Source: Cryptomeria japonica
Taxonomy: Eukaryota; Streptophyta; Pinopsida; Cupressales; Cupressaceae
Direction of reading: 5' to 3'
DNA length: 64,000 nucleotides
NCBI RefSeq assembly: GCF_030272615.1
Contig: NC_081406.1
Span: 478,484,900-478,548,899, forward strand
Shown: piece after piece, positions 1-10,270 of the stretch
Position numbering within the stretch: the first letter of the stretch is position 1
Layout: each line of letters starts with the position of its first letter
Position numbers and translations under genes: made by a program
Notes under the pieces: model-generated
The model's input: only the letters and a program-made list of their open reading frames with translations
Databases searched by the model: none
Told to the model about the DNA's origin: nothing

Positions 1-1
1 G

Positions 2-2251
2 AATGCCTCCCTTTCTTCTATTCCTTTGATCTTGGAGATAAAAAATGCTATTTTTTCTTTTGATGTTAACAAAGCCCCTGGTCCAGATGGCTTCCCAATG
101 TTCTTTTTTCAAGACTTCTGGGACATTGTAGGGAAAGATGTTTCCAACAAGGTCAAGGAATTTTTTGGGGCTAGAAGAATTTTGAAAGAAATTAATGGCA
201 CTTTCATTGCACTCATTCCTAAAACCCAAGGTGCTGACTCCATGGACAAGTTCAGACCAATCAGTTTATGCAATTCTTTTTTTAAGATTATCTCCAAGGT
301 TCTTACCACCAAAATCCTGACTGTCCTTCCTTCTCTGATTAATCGTAAGAAAAATGGTTTTGTCCCAGGAAGACAAATTCTCAACTCCATTATTATTGTC
401 CATGATAATATTCATTCTCTTGTTAGGGCAAAGAAACAGGGTCTAATCCTCAAACTTGATCTCTTTGGAGCCTATGACCGAGTTGATTGGTCTTTTCTTG
501 TGAAGGTTCTTGTGGCTTATGGTTTTTCCACCAAATGTGTTGACCCCTTCAGTCAACTTATTACCTCAACCTCTTTTGCTGTTCTTGTCAATGGTTCTCC
601 TTCCCCCTTTTTCCAAGTGTTTAGAGGACTGAGGCAAGGGGATCCCATTTCCCCTATCCTCTTCATTATTATGGCTAAATGTTTTGGCAGGTGTATGGAA
701 AACATGGTTATGCGAGGATCATTTAAGGGACTCCAACCTTCTTCAAATGAAATTATCTATTCTCACCAATAGTTTGTGGATGATACCATTGTCATGGGGG
801 AGTCAAGTATTTTAGAAGATAGAACCCTGAAGGAAACTCTTTGTAAGTTTGCCTCTGTATCTGCTCAGCTCATTAATTGGGTCAAAAGCCAAGTTTTTTT
901 CATCAATAATTCAGGGAGAAGACAACATAGAATCAGTAGAATCCTGGAATGTTGGATTGCTGATCTTCCTGCCACTTATCTTGGCCTCCGCTTGGGCATT
1001 GCACCTCATGATTCTTTTTGGAGCTATCTAGTGGACAAGTTTCATAAAAAGCTAGCTGGTTGGAAAGGAGCCCTTTTAAGTTAGGTTGGAAAGCTTCAAA
1101 TTCTTAAAGCTTCTCTTCAAAGCATACCTATCTATGTCGTAAGTCTTTTTAGAATTCCAGTCAAGTATGTTGATGCAATTGAGAAAATTCAAAGAAAATT
1201 TTTATGGTCAGGGGTTGAGGATAAGAAAAAAATGTCTCTTGTGGCTTGGGATCAGGTATGCAGACCAAAAAGTAAAGGTGGTCTAGGCCCAAGAAGAATC
1301 TGGATCTTAAATGAAGCTCTTCTATCTAAACAGGTTTGGAGAATGTTCCTCTCAGAGAGTGAATGGTGTAAAATCTAGTGAAGTAAGTACTCTCTTCCAT
1401 CCTCCTCTCTTTCATCTTTTATCAATTCTAAAATCAACATTAAGGGATCCCATATCTGGAATCATGCTTCTAAGTGTAGAGATAACATTGCTAAAGGGGT
1501 TACTTGGAAAGTAGGAAATGGTAGGAAAGTTAATTTTTGGGAAGAACCCTGGCTTTTTGATAAACCTTTGACTGACTTCCCAGAATGGGCCCCTTATGCC
1601 TCCTCTTGTATTAGAACTTTTGGTCCTTTAGTTGAAGGGTATTGGACTAGTAATAAATGGCAGAACATAGAAAGTATTCAACTAAGCCTTATCAAGCTCA
1701 AAAATCATCTGTCTTCGGCCTGGTTGAATAAAGAGGAAGACTCCCTCATTTGAAAATATGAACCCAAAGGTAATATCACTGTCTCTTGAATGTATGGTGT
1801 TCTCTCCCCTACCCCTTCTGATAATCCTTTTTGGTCTAAAGCCTGGTTAAAGGGTCTGACCCCCAAAATCAACTTTTTCTATTGGACTATTCTTCAAAAC
1901 AAAATCTTGACCTTAGATAACCTCAAGGGTGGAGGATTTTCCTTTCCTAATAGATGTGCTCTGTGTCTTAAGGAGGAAGAGTCAGTGGACCATCTAACTA
2001 TCCACTATTCCTATTTTGCTTCTTTCTGGGAAATATTTCTTAAGAGTTTTTGCATTGATTGGGTGTTTCCTAACACTATCAGTGAGTTGTTCTACTCCTG
2101 GAATTACCATTGGTCTAACTCCTTTTTGAGATCTCTGTGGTAGCTATCTCTCCCTCACATTCTGTGGAGATTGTGGAAAGAAAGAAATAATCAGATTTTT
2201 AGGGACACTTCTCTTACTCAGGATATTGTGTTCAGAAAATACCATGGGCGA
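2..2251 (+). pseudogene. LINE (L1-type) reverse transcriptase and zinc-binding region, 5' truncated by window edge
   Basis: This is the pol ORF2 of a plant non-LTR retrotransposon, which encodes the enzyme for target-primed reverse transcription. Visible RT blocks in order are NKAPGPDGFP, FRPISLCN, NGFVPGRQ, LKLDLFGAYDRVDW, GLRQGDPISP and the catalytic box FVDDT right after a stop. Further on come KGGLGPRRIWILNEALLSKQVWR and, near 1930-2000, the zinc-binding segment (RCALCLKEEESVDHL) typical of plant LINE zf-RVT regions. The endonuclease and ORF1 would lie upstream of the window. The whole stretch reads in one frame but carries stops at 770, 1082, 1376, 1379, 1751, 1787 and 2141. Most sit where Gln or Trp is expected, which fits C-to-T or G-to-A decay. 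It is not functional. Confidence 0.93.
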
Positions 2252-2331
2252 TAATGGAGAATATTGGGATCATTGGGGGTCCCTGCTTTTCGACGAACCC
2301 ATTGGAATCTCACATTTTAAGTTCCTAGAAT

Positions 2332-2823
2332 TTGAAGTATGCTGGCAGTTCTGACCCTAAGCAAAACAAAAGATTAGAAGCAAGATGGAAAACTCCCCCT
2401 CATGGTTGGTTCAAAGTCAATTTTGATGGTGTTGCAAAAGGTAATCCGGGCTCTACGGAATGTGGAGCTATTCTTAGAGATGATAAAGGTATATGTAAGG
2501 AAATGGTTGTTGTTCCAATAGGAAGCCAAACAAACCACAATGCAGAAGCAATGACAACACTCCAAGGTATTCTCCTTGCAAAAAGATGGAATTGCCCCAA
2601 TATATGGATTGAAGGGGACTCTAGAAACATCATCAAATGCCTTAAGGGGACCTCTAAGCCCTCATGGTCTATTAATAACATTATAAAGGCCACTAGAGAC
2701 CTCATAAACACTTTTCAGAAAAATTACATATCTCATATCTACTGTGAAGCAAATGGTTCCATTGATTGGGAAGCCAATGCGGCGGTCAATCAAGACAAAA
2801 TGATTACTTGGAAGGGAAAATAA
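2332..2823 (+). pseudogene. LINE RNase H domain, C-terminal part of the same element
   Basis: This is an RNase HI-type domain as found at the C-terminus of many plant LINE pol proteins, where it removes the RNA strand during cDNA synthesis. Catalytic positions are readable: NFDGVAKGNPG (Asp), HNAEAMTTLQG (Glu) and IEGDSRN (Asp), followed by the terminal EANGSIDWEANAAV region, where a final Asp normally occurs. It is open for about 160 codons in frame 1, while the upstream RT is in frame 2, so one frameshift lies between 2252 and 2332. It ends at a TAA at 2821-2823. No poly-A tail directly follows, so the 3' end of the element is not defined. Confidence 0.9.
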
Positions 2824-3099
2824 GGCCTCCTAGAGGATGTTAGATTAATCATTTTTAAGGACAGATACAATAGCACCCCAAAGATCATTAATGTACAAAA
2901 TAATAATGAAACGGATTAAAAGGAGTACTTTGAGCAATTATAATATTGTCAACACCATTTATTATAACACTCAATCTATCACTTCCCACGCTTTCTGGGT
3001 AAATTTGGTAGCTCCAAGAAACTCTCTATCTAAAGCTCTCTGCAAGTTTTGACATCCATCTCTGAATAGCGAAAATATGGGCAGAAATAGGCACCACTA
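2824..3099. other. No gene seen; short spacer after the LINE
   Basis: I see no coding pattern, tandem repeat or LTR terminus in this stretch. It may be LINE 3' UTR or the decayed start of the next ORF. Confidence 0.4.
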
Positions 3100-4785
3100 A
3101 AAACCTAGCAGCTGTAAGGAATGGAAGGAAAAGGAGGCGGTCTGGAACATTCTGCAGAAGGGAGGGTTTTCAAAATTTATGGAGAGACTCCATGGAAGGG
3201 ATGCCACAGTCACCAATTTCTTTTGTAAAAACTAGAGAAAGGGCAATTTGAAGATGGGAGACCAGTCTGTTGTCATAGATGAAGACCTTATTGCCCAGGC
3301 CATGAGACTCTGAATGGAATGAAGCAACCACTACAGAGACAGAAAAGCGAACAAGGAGGCCATTGAAAGATATTCAGAAACTGAAAAGGAGAAAAAATGC
3401 TTTGTGAAGCTAAGTAAACCTTACTATCCCCCTAGAGATTTTGTTAAACCATGGAGGGAGGTCCTTTTTGTTATTATGCGCTATATTACTTTGGATGGTA
3501 GATCACTAAAGTATACGACTACCATTTTGTTTTGATGAATCATTTTAGGCATGACGAGAAGGTTAACATTCCATATTTTCTGTTATATTCTATGAATACC
3601 ACCATTAAGGCCTATAAAGAGAACCCTATGGGTGACACTGCCATGCATCAAGGCTTAATGGTTCTTATTTATGACCACCTCAAGGCTAACCAAATAGCCT
3701 GCCCAAAGCCCTTTATTTCTAAGTCTGAGGGGGATTGGTCAGACTTTGTTTTTTCTTTGGATTAGGGTTCTGATAGTGATCCAACGAGTGATTCTAAGGA
3801 GAGCATGGATGACTCAGAAGTTCAAGTAGGAAAGAAGAGGAAACATTTGAAAACCAGGCCTTCCTCCTCAAAGGGCAAGAAATCTAAAGGAAAAATTCTC
3901 CAGATAAGCTCCTCCTCCTCAGAGGAGGTTTTTGAAAATTCAGAGAAGGAGAAACCTTAGGGTTCTCTGAAAAAGAAAACCAAAGCCTATACTCAGACCA
4001 GAAACAAACAAAAGAGAAAGGAAGAGAATGTGAAGGAGCTGGAGGAACATGAACAGAAAAAGATTTTGAATGTTGATCAGAACTTGGAGGAGGTGACCAC
4101 TAGAGAAGTTCATAGGGTTCAAGATAAAGCTACTATTGGTGACACCCCAAATAAGGAACATGCCAACTCCGGTAAGATAGACCCCCCCTCAAACCCTCCT
4201 TCTGAGGGTTTGAAAGTTTTTATGGACACCATGGAATGGTTAATCACTAGTTACAAGAAAGATGTGGATGACAACAAGAAACTCAACCACAGAATCCAGA
4301 TTCTGGAAACTATCAACACTGGTGAAGGAAAGACTATGGCAGATTATATGGAGGATTTGACAAATACAATTGCTAAAGTTGAAAATATAAGAGACTCCTT
4401 GAACCCCAGATTCGAGCAAATCAAGAAAGACTTGCTGGAGAGGAAAATGAATGCTAATGCTATGGATCAAACTATGTTGGGAAATATCAGTAAATTCAGT
4501 AAAATTGAGGAATGTCTCAAAAGTATCACAGAGAAAAGCTTAAAAATTCTAAAGGTCTCTATTGGTAATACCAAAACTCTCATCAGAAAATTGGATGAGG
4601 AGAAGGACATCCTGGAAACTGACCCTGACACTGAAGGTACATGAGATGTTCAAGGACCCAGAACAAGAACCAGAGGTAAAAAGAAGGAGAAGAAGCCTAA
4701 TAAGGACCTGGATGATCTCAAAGATGTTGTGGCCACCTATGACTAGTTGGTGATTAAAGTGGAGGACCTCCTGAAGACTCTTTAA
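3100..4785 (+). pseudogene. Unrecognised retroelement-type ORF, about 560 codons, coiled-coil C-terminal half
   Basis: I do not recognise a named family. The reading runs in frame 2 from about 3100 (NILQKGGFSKFMERLHGRDA) to about 3505. After one frameshift it continues in frame 1 (DYHFVLMNHFRHDEKVNIPYF) to a TAA at 4783. In-frame stops occur at 3763, 3958, 4642 and 4744. The N-terminal half looks globular. Around 3780-3960 there is a Ser/Lys/Glu-rich low-complexity stretch (SSSSEEVFENSEKEK). The C-terminal half is strongly charged and predicted coiled coil (ELEEHEQKK, DYMEDLTNTIAKVENIRD). The style resembles the second ORF of elements A, B and 1 in this window, but I see no clear residue-level match. 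It could be a LINE ORF1 or another element's accessory ORF. Confidence 0.5.
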
Positions 4786-4969
4786 CTGTGCAGTGTTTTC
4801 CTAGTTTTTGTTGTTTTGTTTTTTCTATCTTTTGTTGTCCTTTCTATTTATTGGCATTTTTGCCTGTCATTTTGTTAGTAGTTTTTTTGGTCTAGATACT
4901 CTATGATGATACTTCTTAATCTCCTTTGTTAAAGGTTTCGGGTCCTGAAAACCTATTTTTCTTATTTAT
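4786..4969. other. T-rich junction between the 3100-4785 ORF and element 1
   Basis: This is T-rich noncoding sequence. Homology to the pol-less family begins abruptly near 4970, matching element A from about 53070. The boundary is therefore a truncation or insertion breakpoint. No target duplication or poly-A was seen. Confidence 0.45.
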
Positions 4970-6867
4970 CAGAACAAGCAGTTAGGGACCTAAAGAAGAA
5001 ACTTACACCTAAGAAGAAACAGACACCTGTTACCCTCACATTGATTGAATTATTGAATGAGGTAACAGAGGAAGGTAATTTGTCTAATGTAAGAAAATGG
5101 TATAACACTTCAAATGATACTGACATAAACACCATTGATGAAAACATTGTCTTACACTTGGATATATACAAGAAAGTTTTGATAGAAGTGATTGATGAGC
5201 TACCAAATGATCTCTACATGAGACTAGAAGCAAAAAGGTTATCAATGATGGAATTGGATAAGAAATTGAAATTTGAAGCACTCTTGGTTGTTCATCTGGT
5301 AAACTCCAAGGAATAAATTGATGAACTTATCTTTGAAGCTAACCGATCTTTATTTGTTAGTGGATACCGACAAGTAAGCCTGATGGCTGGAAGGGTAAAA
5401 GAGATTGTAGAGGAGACTGTAGATAAATGGGATATATTCTTTGTAGAAAAGGGAAAGAAAGAAGAAAAGAGAAGACCTAAAAAGACATTCAATGTATATC
5501 AAAAAGACAAGGACAAGGGTAAAGGCAAAATTGGTGGTATTCCAAACATAAAGGTTACAGATAACCTTCCACCGCCTCCTTTGGATAGACCACCGGTACA
5601 CTCAGAAGATCCACCAGCTACTAATACTAAAGGTATAACACATGATAATACTAACCCCGAGTTTGAGATACTCTTTATAATGAATGTGGATACTTAAGAG
5701 GTAAACATTGTTGTGGATAAGGATAATTCAGAGGTTAAGGCAGACAGTGTTGATAATAGCAAAATTTTGGAGAAACCGACACAAACTGTTGACTCTCTAG
5801 AAACTAAGATATCGACTCAAAGATAGCAACTGACAGAGACTGGAAAACCCACAGAGAACAAAGACACTAGCATAGGATCACCAGAATCTGAGAAACCAGC
5901 AGTAAAACTTTCAGAGAAACAATCAGAGGAAGAGGTTCATGTTGAGACTGAAAAACTGGCAGTTATAGAGACAATGAAACAATCTAAGAAACTAGTAAAG
6001 GTAGAGGTGCAAACACAGATAGATCCACCAGAGGAAACTAAAAGCAAAATGGATACATCTGATGGAAAAAAAGATGAGACACTGAAGGTGATTGGTCAGA
6101 CATCTATTGATAAATCTACAACTGAACCGGGCACATCAACAGGTGAATTCAGACCTACCAATATTACAGAGAGACTTTTGGATTCTATAAAGAGGATAAC
6201 AGATTGAAATGCATTGGTTTTTAAGGCAATTGATAACACTTTACCTATTCTTAAGATGATTGCACCAAATTGTAACATAGATCACATTAAGGATTCTTTA
6301 GGTAAATTGAACACATTGTCCAAATTCATTTCTGATAATGTTATAACTATAGACAAGGTAAATGAGGATATCATAAAGGAGAGAGTTGAAAAAGAGAAAA
6401 ACACATTCTTTGAAAACACAATAAAGAAATGTACCAATCATGTGGATACACTTTTACAGGTACTTAATTCTACAATTTTGGAGTATAAGGAGCTATACAG
6501 GGACACATGTAAACCTCACTGTTGGACTAAGGACATGGATAAGGAGATAAAAAAGACACAGAAAGAAATTGATGACATTGCGGATAATATTATAGGTTTA
6601 TCCGGACTCATATAAGTTTTTGAACAGGAATTGGCAGTCTTTGGGGAGAAATTAGAAAAACTTGAGAAAGAGAAGGCAAGAATAAAGTCTAATGCCCAAG
6701 AACTAAAATATAAACTTGGTCCAAGGTTGGATAATCTGATTACTCAAAGAACTGAATTGTCTAAGGCAGCAGTACAAGGAGAACGATCACTGGAGCAGCA
6801 AATGCATTATCTCACCGGTATAATCCAACAGACAGAGGTAACTTTTGATGACATCCTTTGTCATTAA
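4970..6867 (+). pseudogene. Element 1: C-terminal half of the large second ORF of a pol-less LTR element
   Basis: About 630 codons read in frame 1 throughout, interrupted only by stops at 5314, 5695, 5824, 6205 and 6613, and ending at 6865. It aligns along its length with element A (53070-54881). Shared segments include LLNEVTEEGNL, RQVSLMAGRV, VYQKDKDKGKGK and DNLPPPPLDRPPV, then a long coiled-coil C-terminus (KYKLGPRLDNLITQRTEL). At 5695 the paralogue in A has Gln (VNVDTQ) where this copy has TAA, so that stop is CAA changed to TAA. There is no protease, integrase or RT motif. Function is unknown; the charged and coiled-coil composition suggests a structural protein. The 5' half, gag and 5' LTR are missing. 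Confidence 0.8.
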
Positions 6868-7012
6868 TGTCAAAGGGAGAGTAGTGGAGAGAAAAATCCA
6901 TGTACAAAGGAGATCACTTGCTCAGGGGGAGCACATCTTTTTGGATTTCAGTTTTTGGATAACACTTTTGATTTTTCTCATGAGTGTTGCCATCAATGCC
7001 AATGGGGGAGAT
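6868..7012 (+). promoter_or_regulatory. Element 1 3' noncoding segment with two purine tracts, the last being the PPT
   Basis: A purine run at about 6877-6895 follows TTTGTCATTAATG, a second lies near 6925 (CAGGGGGAGC), and the terminal one, AATGGGGGAGAT, abuts the LTR start at 7013. The last is the polypurine tract that would prime plus-strand synthesis. The matching segment in element A (54920-55085) has the same three-tract layout. Confidence 0.7.
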
Positions 7013-7518
7013 TGTTGGCATTCTACACTCTTATGAAAATTGTTGATGTTTTCATTGATGGAAACCATCTGGCAACCAACTAAAAAGTCACTGACAATTG
7101 GTTTCTACATGCCTGGCATCATAAACTTCATACACCGACAGACATTGGCACCGACACGCACTTCACCGAGATTCAGATTACATCGGCAACAAGCATACCG
7201 ACACCCCAACCGACATGGGATAAATTTTTGTTTATATGAATTGTTTTGTAATGTAATTATCTTTTGTAAAAATGACATGGTATATTGTAAAAGACTTATA
7301 TATGTATGAGATCTTATAGGTCATTTTATGGAAGTAGATAAGAGAGAGGTATAATGTGTGATAAGGCAATTTTGTATAAAGCGATATAGTTGAAAGCAAA
7401 GGTTTTGGTTATTGACTGAGCTTAAACCGGTACTGAACCTGGCATGAGAGATGCTATTTTAATAAGTACATTGTATTGGATTTGATAATCCATTTTGTAG
7501 TCAGTGTGACTCTTTATT
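7013..7518 (+). repeat. Element 1 3' LTR, left part
   Basis: Starts TGTTGGCATT right after the PPT. It aligns with the 5' LTR of element A (from 47678) around ACACTC, GTTTTCATTGATGGAAACC and the later GTCAGTGTGAC. It is broken at 7518 by insertion of element B and resumes at 15176. Confidence 0.85.
7514..7518. repeat. Target site duplication TTATT, left copy
   Basis: TTATT at 7514-7518 is repeated at 15171-15175, directly flanking element B. In element A the uninterrupted LTR reads CTTATTGAG at the same place (about 48262), which confirms the insertion point. Confidence 0.85.
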
Positions 7519-8669
7519 TTTTGAATACTAAGAGAGGGGGTGAATTAGTATACCCAATAACTTAAACAAACTCTTAAGCAGTTTAACTGCAGACCGCTGT
7601 AGCAGATTAAACAATAAACCGGTTAAAACATAAACAAGCCAAATAGAAAATAAAGCATTCACCCACAGAAGCACAATCACCATAACACAAGATGTTTTGA
7701 TGTGGAAACCAAAATGAGAAAAACCACGGTGAGTAAAACTCACAAGTCAACTATCTGTAGAATAGTAACTAGACCGGTTAAGGCCTTACAACATTCTTCA
7801 CTAGAACAGATCCTGTTAGTAATCCAGATCTCTATTAGGAGATAAGTCCTACTAAAGACTACCCTGTTAAAGGATTTTAGATCCACAACTGTGTACCACC
7901 TTGTTACAAAATTTTCAATAGGCTTGGCTAGGCCTACCCAGCTAAGGGTTTTAGACTTTTCGAAGATATTAGTGATCAGCAAGTGAATGAGCTAGACAGT
8001 AGCACACAATGCTTGATTAGATCCTTGACAACTCCCTATTAATGCATTCTAGCATTACTTCAATCTTCTATATTTTGCACTCACTATCTCTATTGTGAGA
8101 GACCTTTGCTCACACATACCTAATCTTCTTTCCAACGATCATACACACCAACCCTGTTAAAGCCCTAGACATGATGTCCTCATATAGGAACCTGATTTCA
8201 TGTCGGTCCAATAAGATTAGACTACAATTTTCTAGGTACAGTGCATCTAGACACATTTGGTAACATGACACAAAAACACTGCCAAAGTGTTCGGTGGATG
8301 ATAACTCATCACACATTACAATTATACCAGTTAACAAAGTATACCGATTACCAGTTGACAATTGAAGAATGGAAAACTAGAACATAGTGTTCCGATCAAA
8401 AGGTTAACTGCCACTCGGGGTCTTCATTCTGTTTGAGATCTTCATACCACTTGGGGTCTTTGGTCATGCTTTGAGATCTTCATACTGCTTGGAGTCTTTG
8501 GTCATGCTTTGATTGGTAAAACACTGACAGTCTTCAACAAGCAAAGACTATACATATTAATGATGTACAATACCGGTTGGAACAACTACCGGTTGAGAAT
8601 AACTCATACATCAAATAAGTGTGTGTCCATCAATGAAAATCACAATTAATCATCATCAAAATACCAACA
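7519..8669 (-). repeat. Element B 3' LTR
   Basis: 1,151 bp; on the minus strand it starts TGTTGGTATTTTGATGATG and ends near AGTATTCA. It is nearly identical to 14016-15170 apart from scattered substitutions and small indels. Near the element-sense 3' end (7525-7551 on the + strand) it carries the C-loop hairpin with arms ATACT/AGTAT. It also contains several CTGTTAGG/GGTTAAGG-type repeats (7780-7960). Confidence 0.9.
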
Positions 8670-8928
8670 ATCTCCCCCTTTGCAATTGATGGCAACACTT
8701 AGGAAAATTTTGACATCTAAGTGCTTTACAAAACAAAAACAGATGCCATAATCAAAGTTACTCCCCCTTAAGCATAAATAATACTCCCTTTGCAAAATTT
8801 ACAAGTATGTGCATGAAATGTTAATACTCACCAAAATTTTAATACACTACTCTGCCTTGGCCAACAACGACAAGGTAATGCAAAATATTCCCCTTTTTGT
8901 TTGCATAATATGAAAACGGAGTATATGC
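8670..8928 (-). promoter_or_regulatory. Element B PPT and 3' noncoding segment
   Basis: On the minus strand GCAAAGGGGGAGAT abuts the LTR start at 8669. A second purine tract lies at about 8760-8772 (complement of CTCCCCCTTA). This matches the two-tract layout of elements A and 1. Confidence 0.75.
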
Positions 8929-9473
8929 TCATGACAATAAGGAGTAAAACTTCTCAAAAAGAGATTTAAAGTTTTGCATAAAATTTTTCATGTCTAAAGA
9001 CCATGACTCAAGAAGTGAGGCAGAAATTTCACTTTCGGTCTTCATCTGGAAGGATAATTCTGCCATTGCATCGATGGTACTCATCTCTTGTGTCATAGTA
9101 ATAGCCTCCAAGTTCAGGAAACACTTCTAAAGAACCTACAATTTGGGTAATAGGAGCAACTGGAGCTCCTCCAGATCTCAAGTCCAATTGTAGATCTCTG
9201 AGTCAAGCTTCACAATATGATGTTGGTGAGTATGAACAATTTGTCCATATACTATGAACAGATCATAGGGCAGTTTGAAGTTGCGGATATATTTCTATAG
9301 CTATGATTGGAGTTGAGTCTTCTGTTTCAGAGCATCTTCACAAAATAGGTGAGGTTGACAAATTTTACTCAAGAGTAGGTTACCTTCACCCATAGCTGAA
9401 CGTACATCATCTTTTTGCTTAAGCAGTCATGTCCTATCTTAATCTATTCACTTTGCTAAGGCAACTTTGAGTG

Positions 9474-9600
9474 CCTTTTCATGGTTTTTCTTTGCAGTGG
9501 CTTGGGCAACATCTTCCAAACATTGTACCTAATCATCCTTTTCATGGTTTTTCTTTGCAGTGGCCTGGGCAACATCTTCCAAACATTGTACCTAATCATC
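9474..9600 (-). repeat. 63-bp in-frame tandem duplication inside element B second ORF
   Basis: Two adjacent copies with period 63 (TTTTCATGG starts at 9476 and 9539) differ at one visible base. Each encodes VQCLEDVAQATAKKNHEK followed by Asp or Ala. The first minus-strand copy ends in a stop that the second lacks. Confidence 0.85.
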
Positions 9601-9959
9601 CACTACTGTGCAAAGAAGTTTGAGCTTGGCCAGCGAGGAATTGGTACAGGGGAGTTTAGTACTAGGGCTTAGATTAGAAAGGGTGTCAACAACAAACTGA
9701 ATGACATCCTATTCTTTCTTTTTCCTTAGTTCTTCCAATTTCTCATGCGCTAGTTGAATGCTCTGCAGTAGCTCAGTCTCATCAACTGATTGAGTTAGAT
9801 AGGCAAGAGTCAAATCAGTGGGACCAGTGGAATCAACCTGCTTGGCTTGATCTCCAATTACCTTCAGAGTCTGTCCTCCTTCCTTTGCCTTGATCTCCGC
9901 TTGTTTTTTCTTCTCCTCTTCTTTTTTTTCTTGGGCTACCTTGGTGGCCTTCACTTTCT

Positions 9960-10270
9960 CCTCTTCCACTCTCCTCTTCTCCTCTTCTTTCTTCTACTCT
10001 TCTTCTTTCTTTTTCTCTTCCTTTTTCTTCTCTACTTCCTCCTTCCTCTTCTCTTCTTCCTTCTTTTTCTCTTCTTCCTTATTCTTCTCTTCTTCCTTCT
10101 TCCGCTTCTCTTCTTCCTTCTTTTTCTCTTCTTCCTTCTTCTTCTCTTCTTCCTTCTTTTCTTGTCTCGCTTTCTCCGATTTCTCTTTCTCTTGCTTTTC
10201 TTTCTTCGCTTTCTCTTTTTCCTATTTCTCTTTTTCCGCTTTCACATCCTTTTCTTTCTCCATTCTCTCT
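9960..10270 (-). repeat. Lys/Glu-rich coding tract (imperfect 15-24 bp repeats)
   Basis: On the + strand this is a CTTCTTCC-rich run. On the coding strand it reads as repeated KKKEEE / KRKKEEE units. It is low-complexity coding sequence of the second ORF, not an independent gene. Confidence 0.8.
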
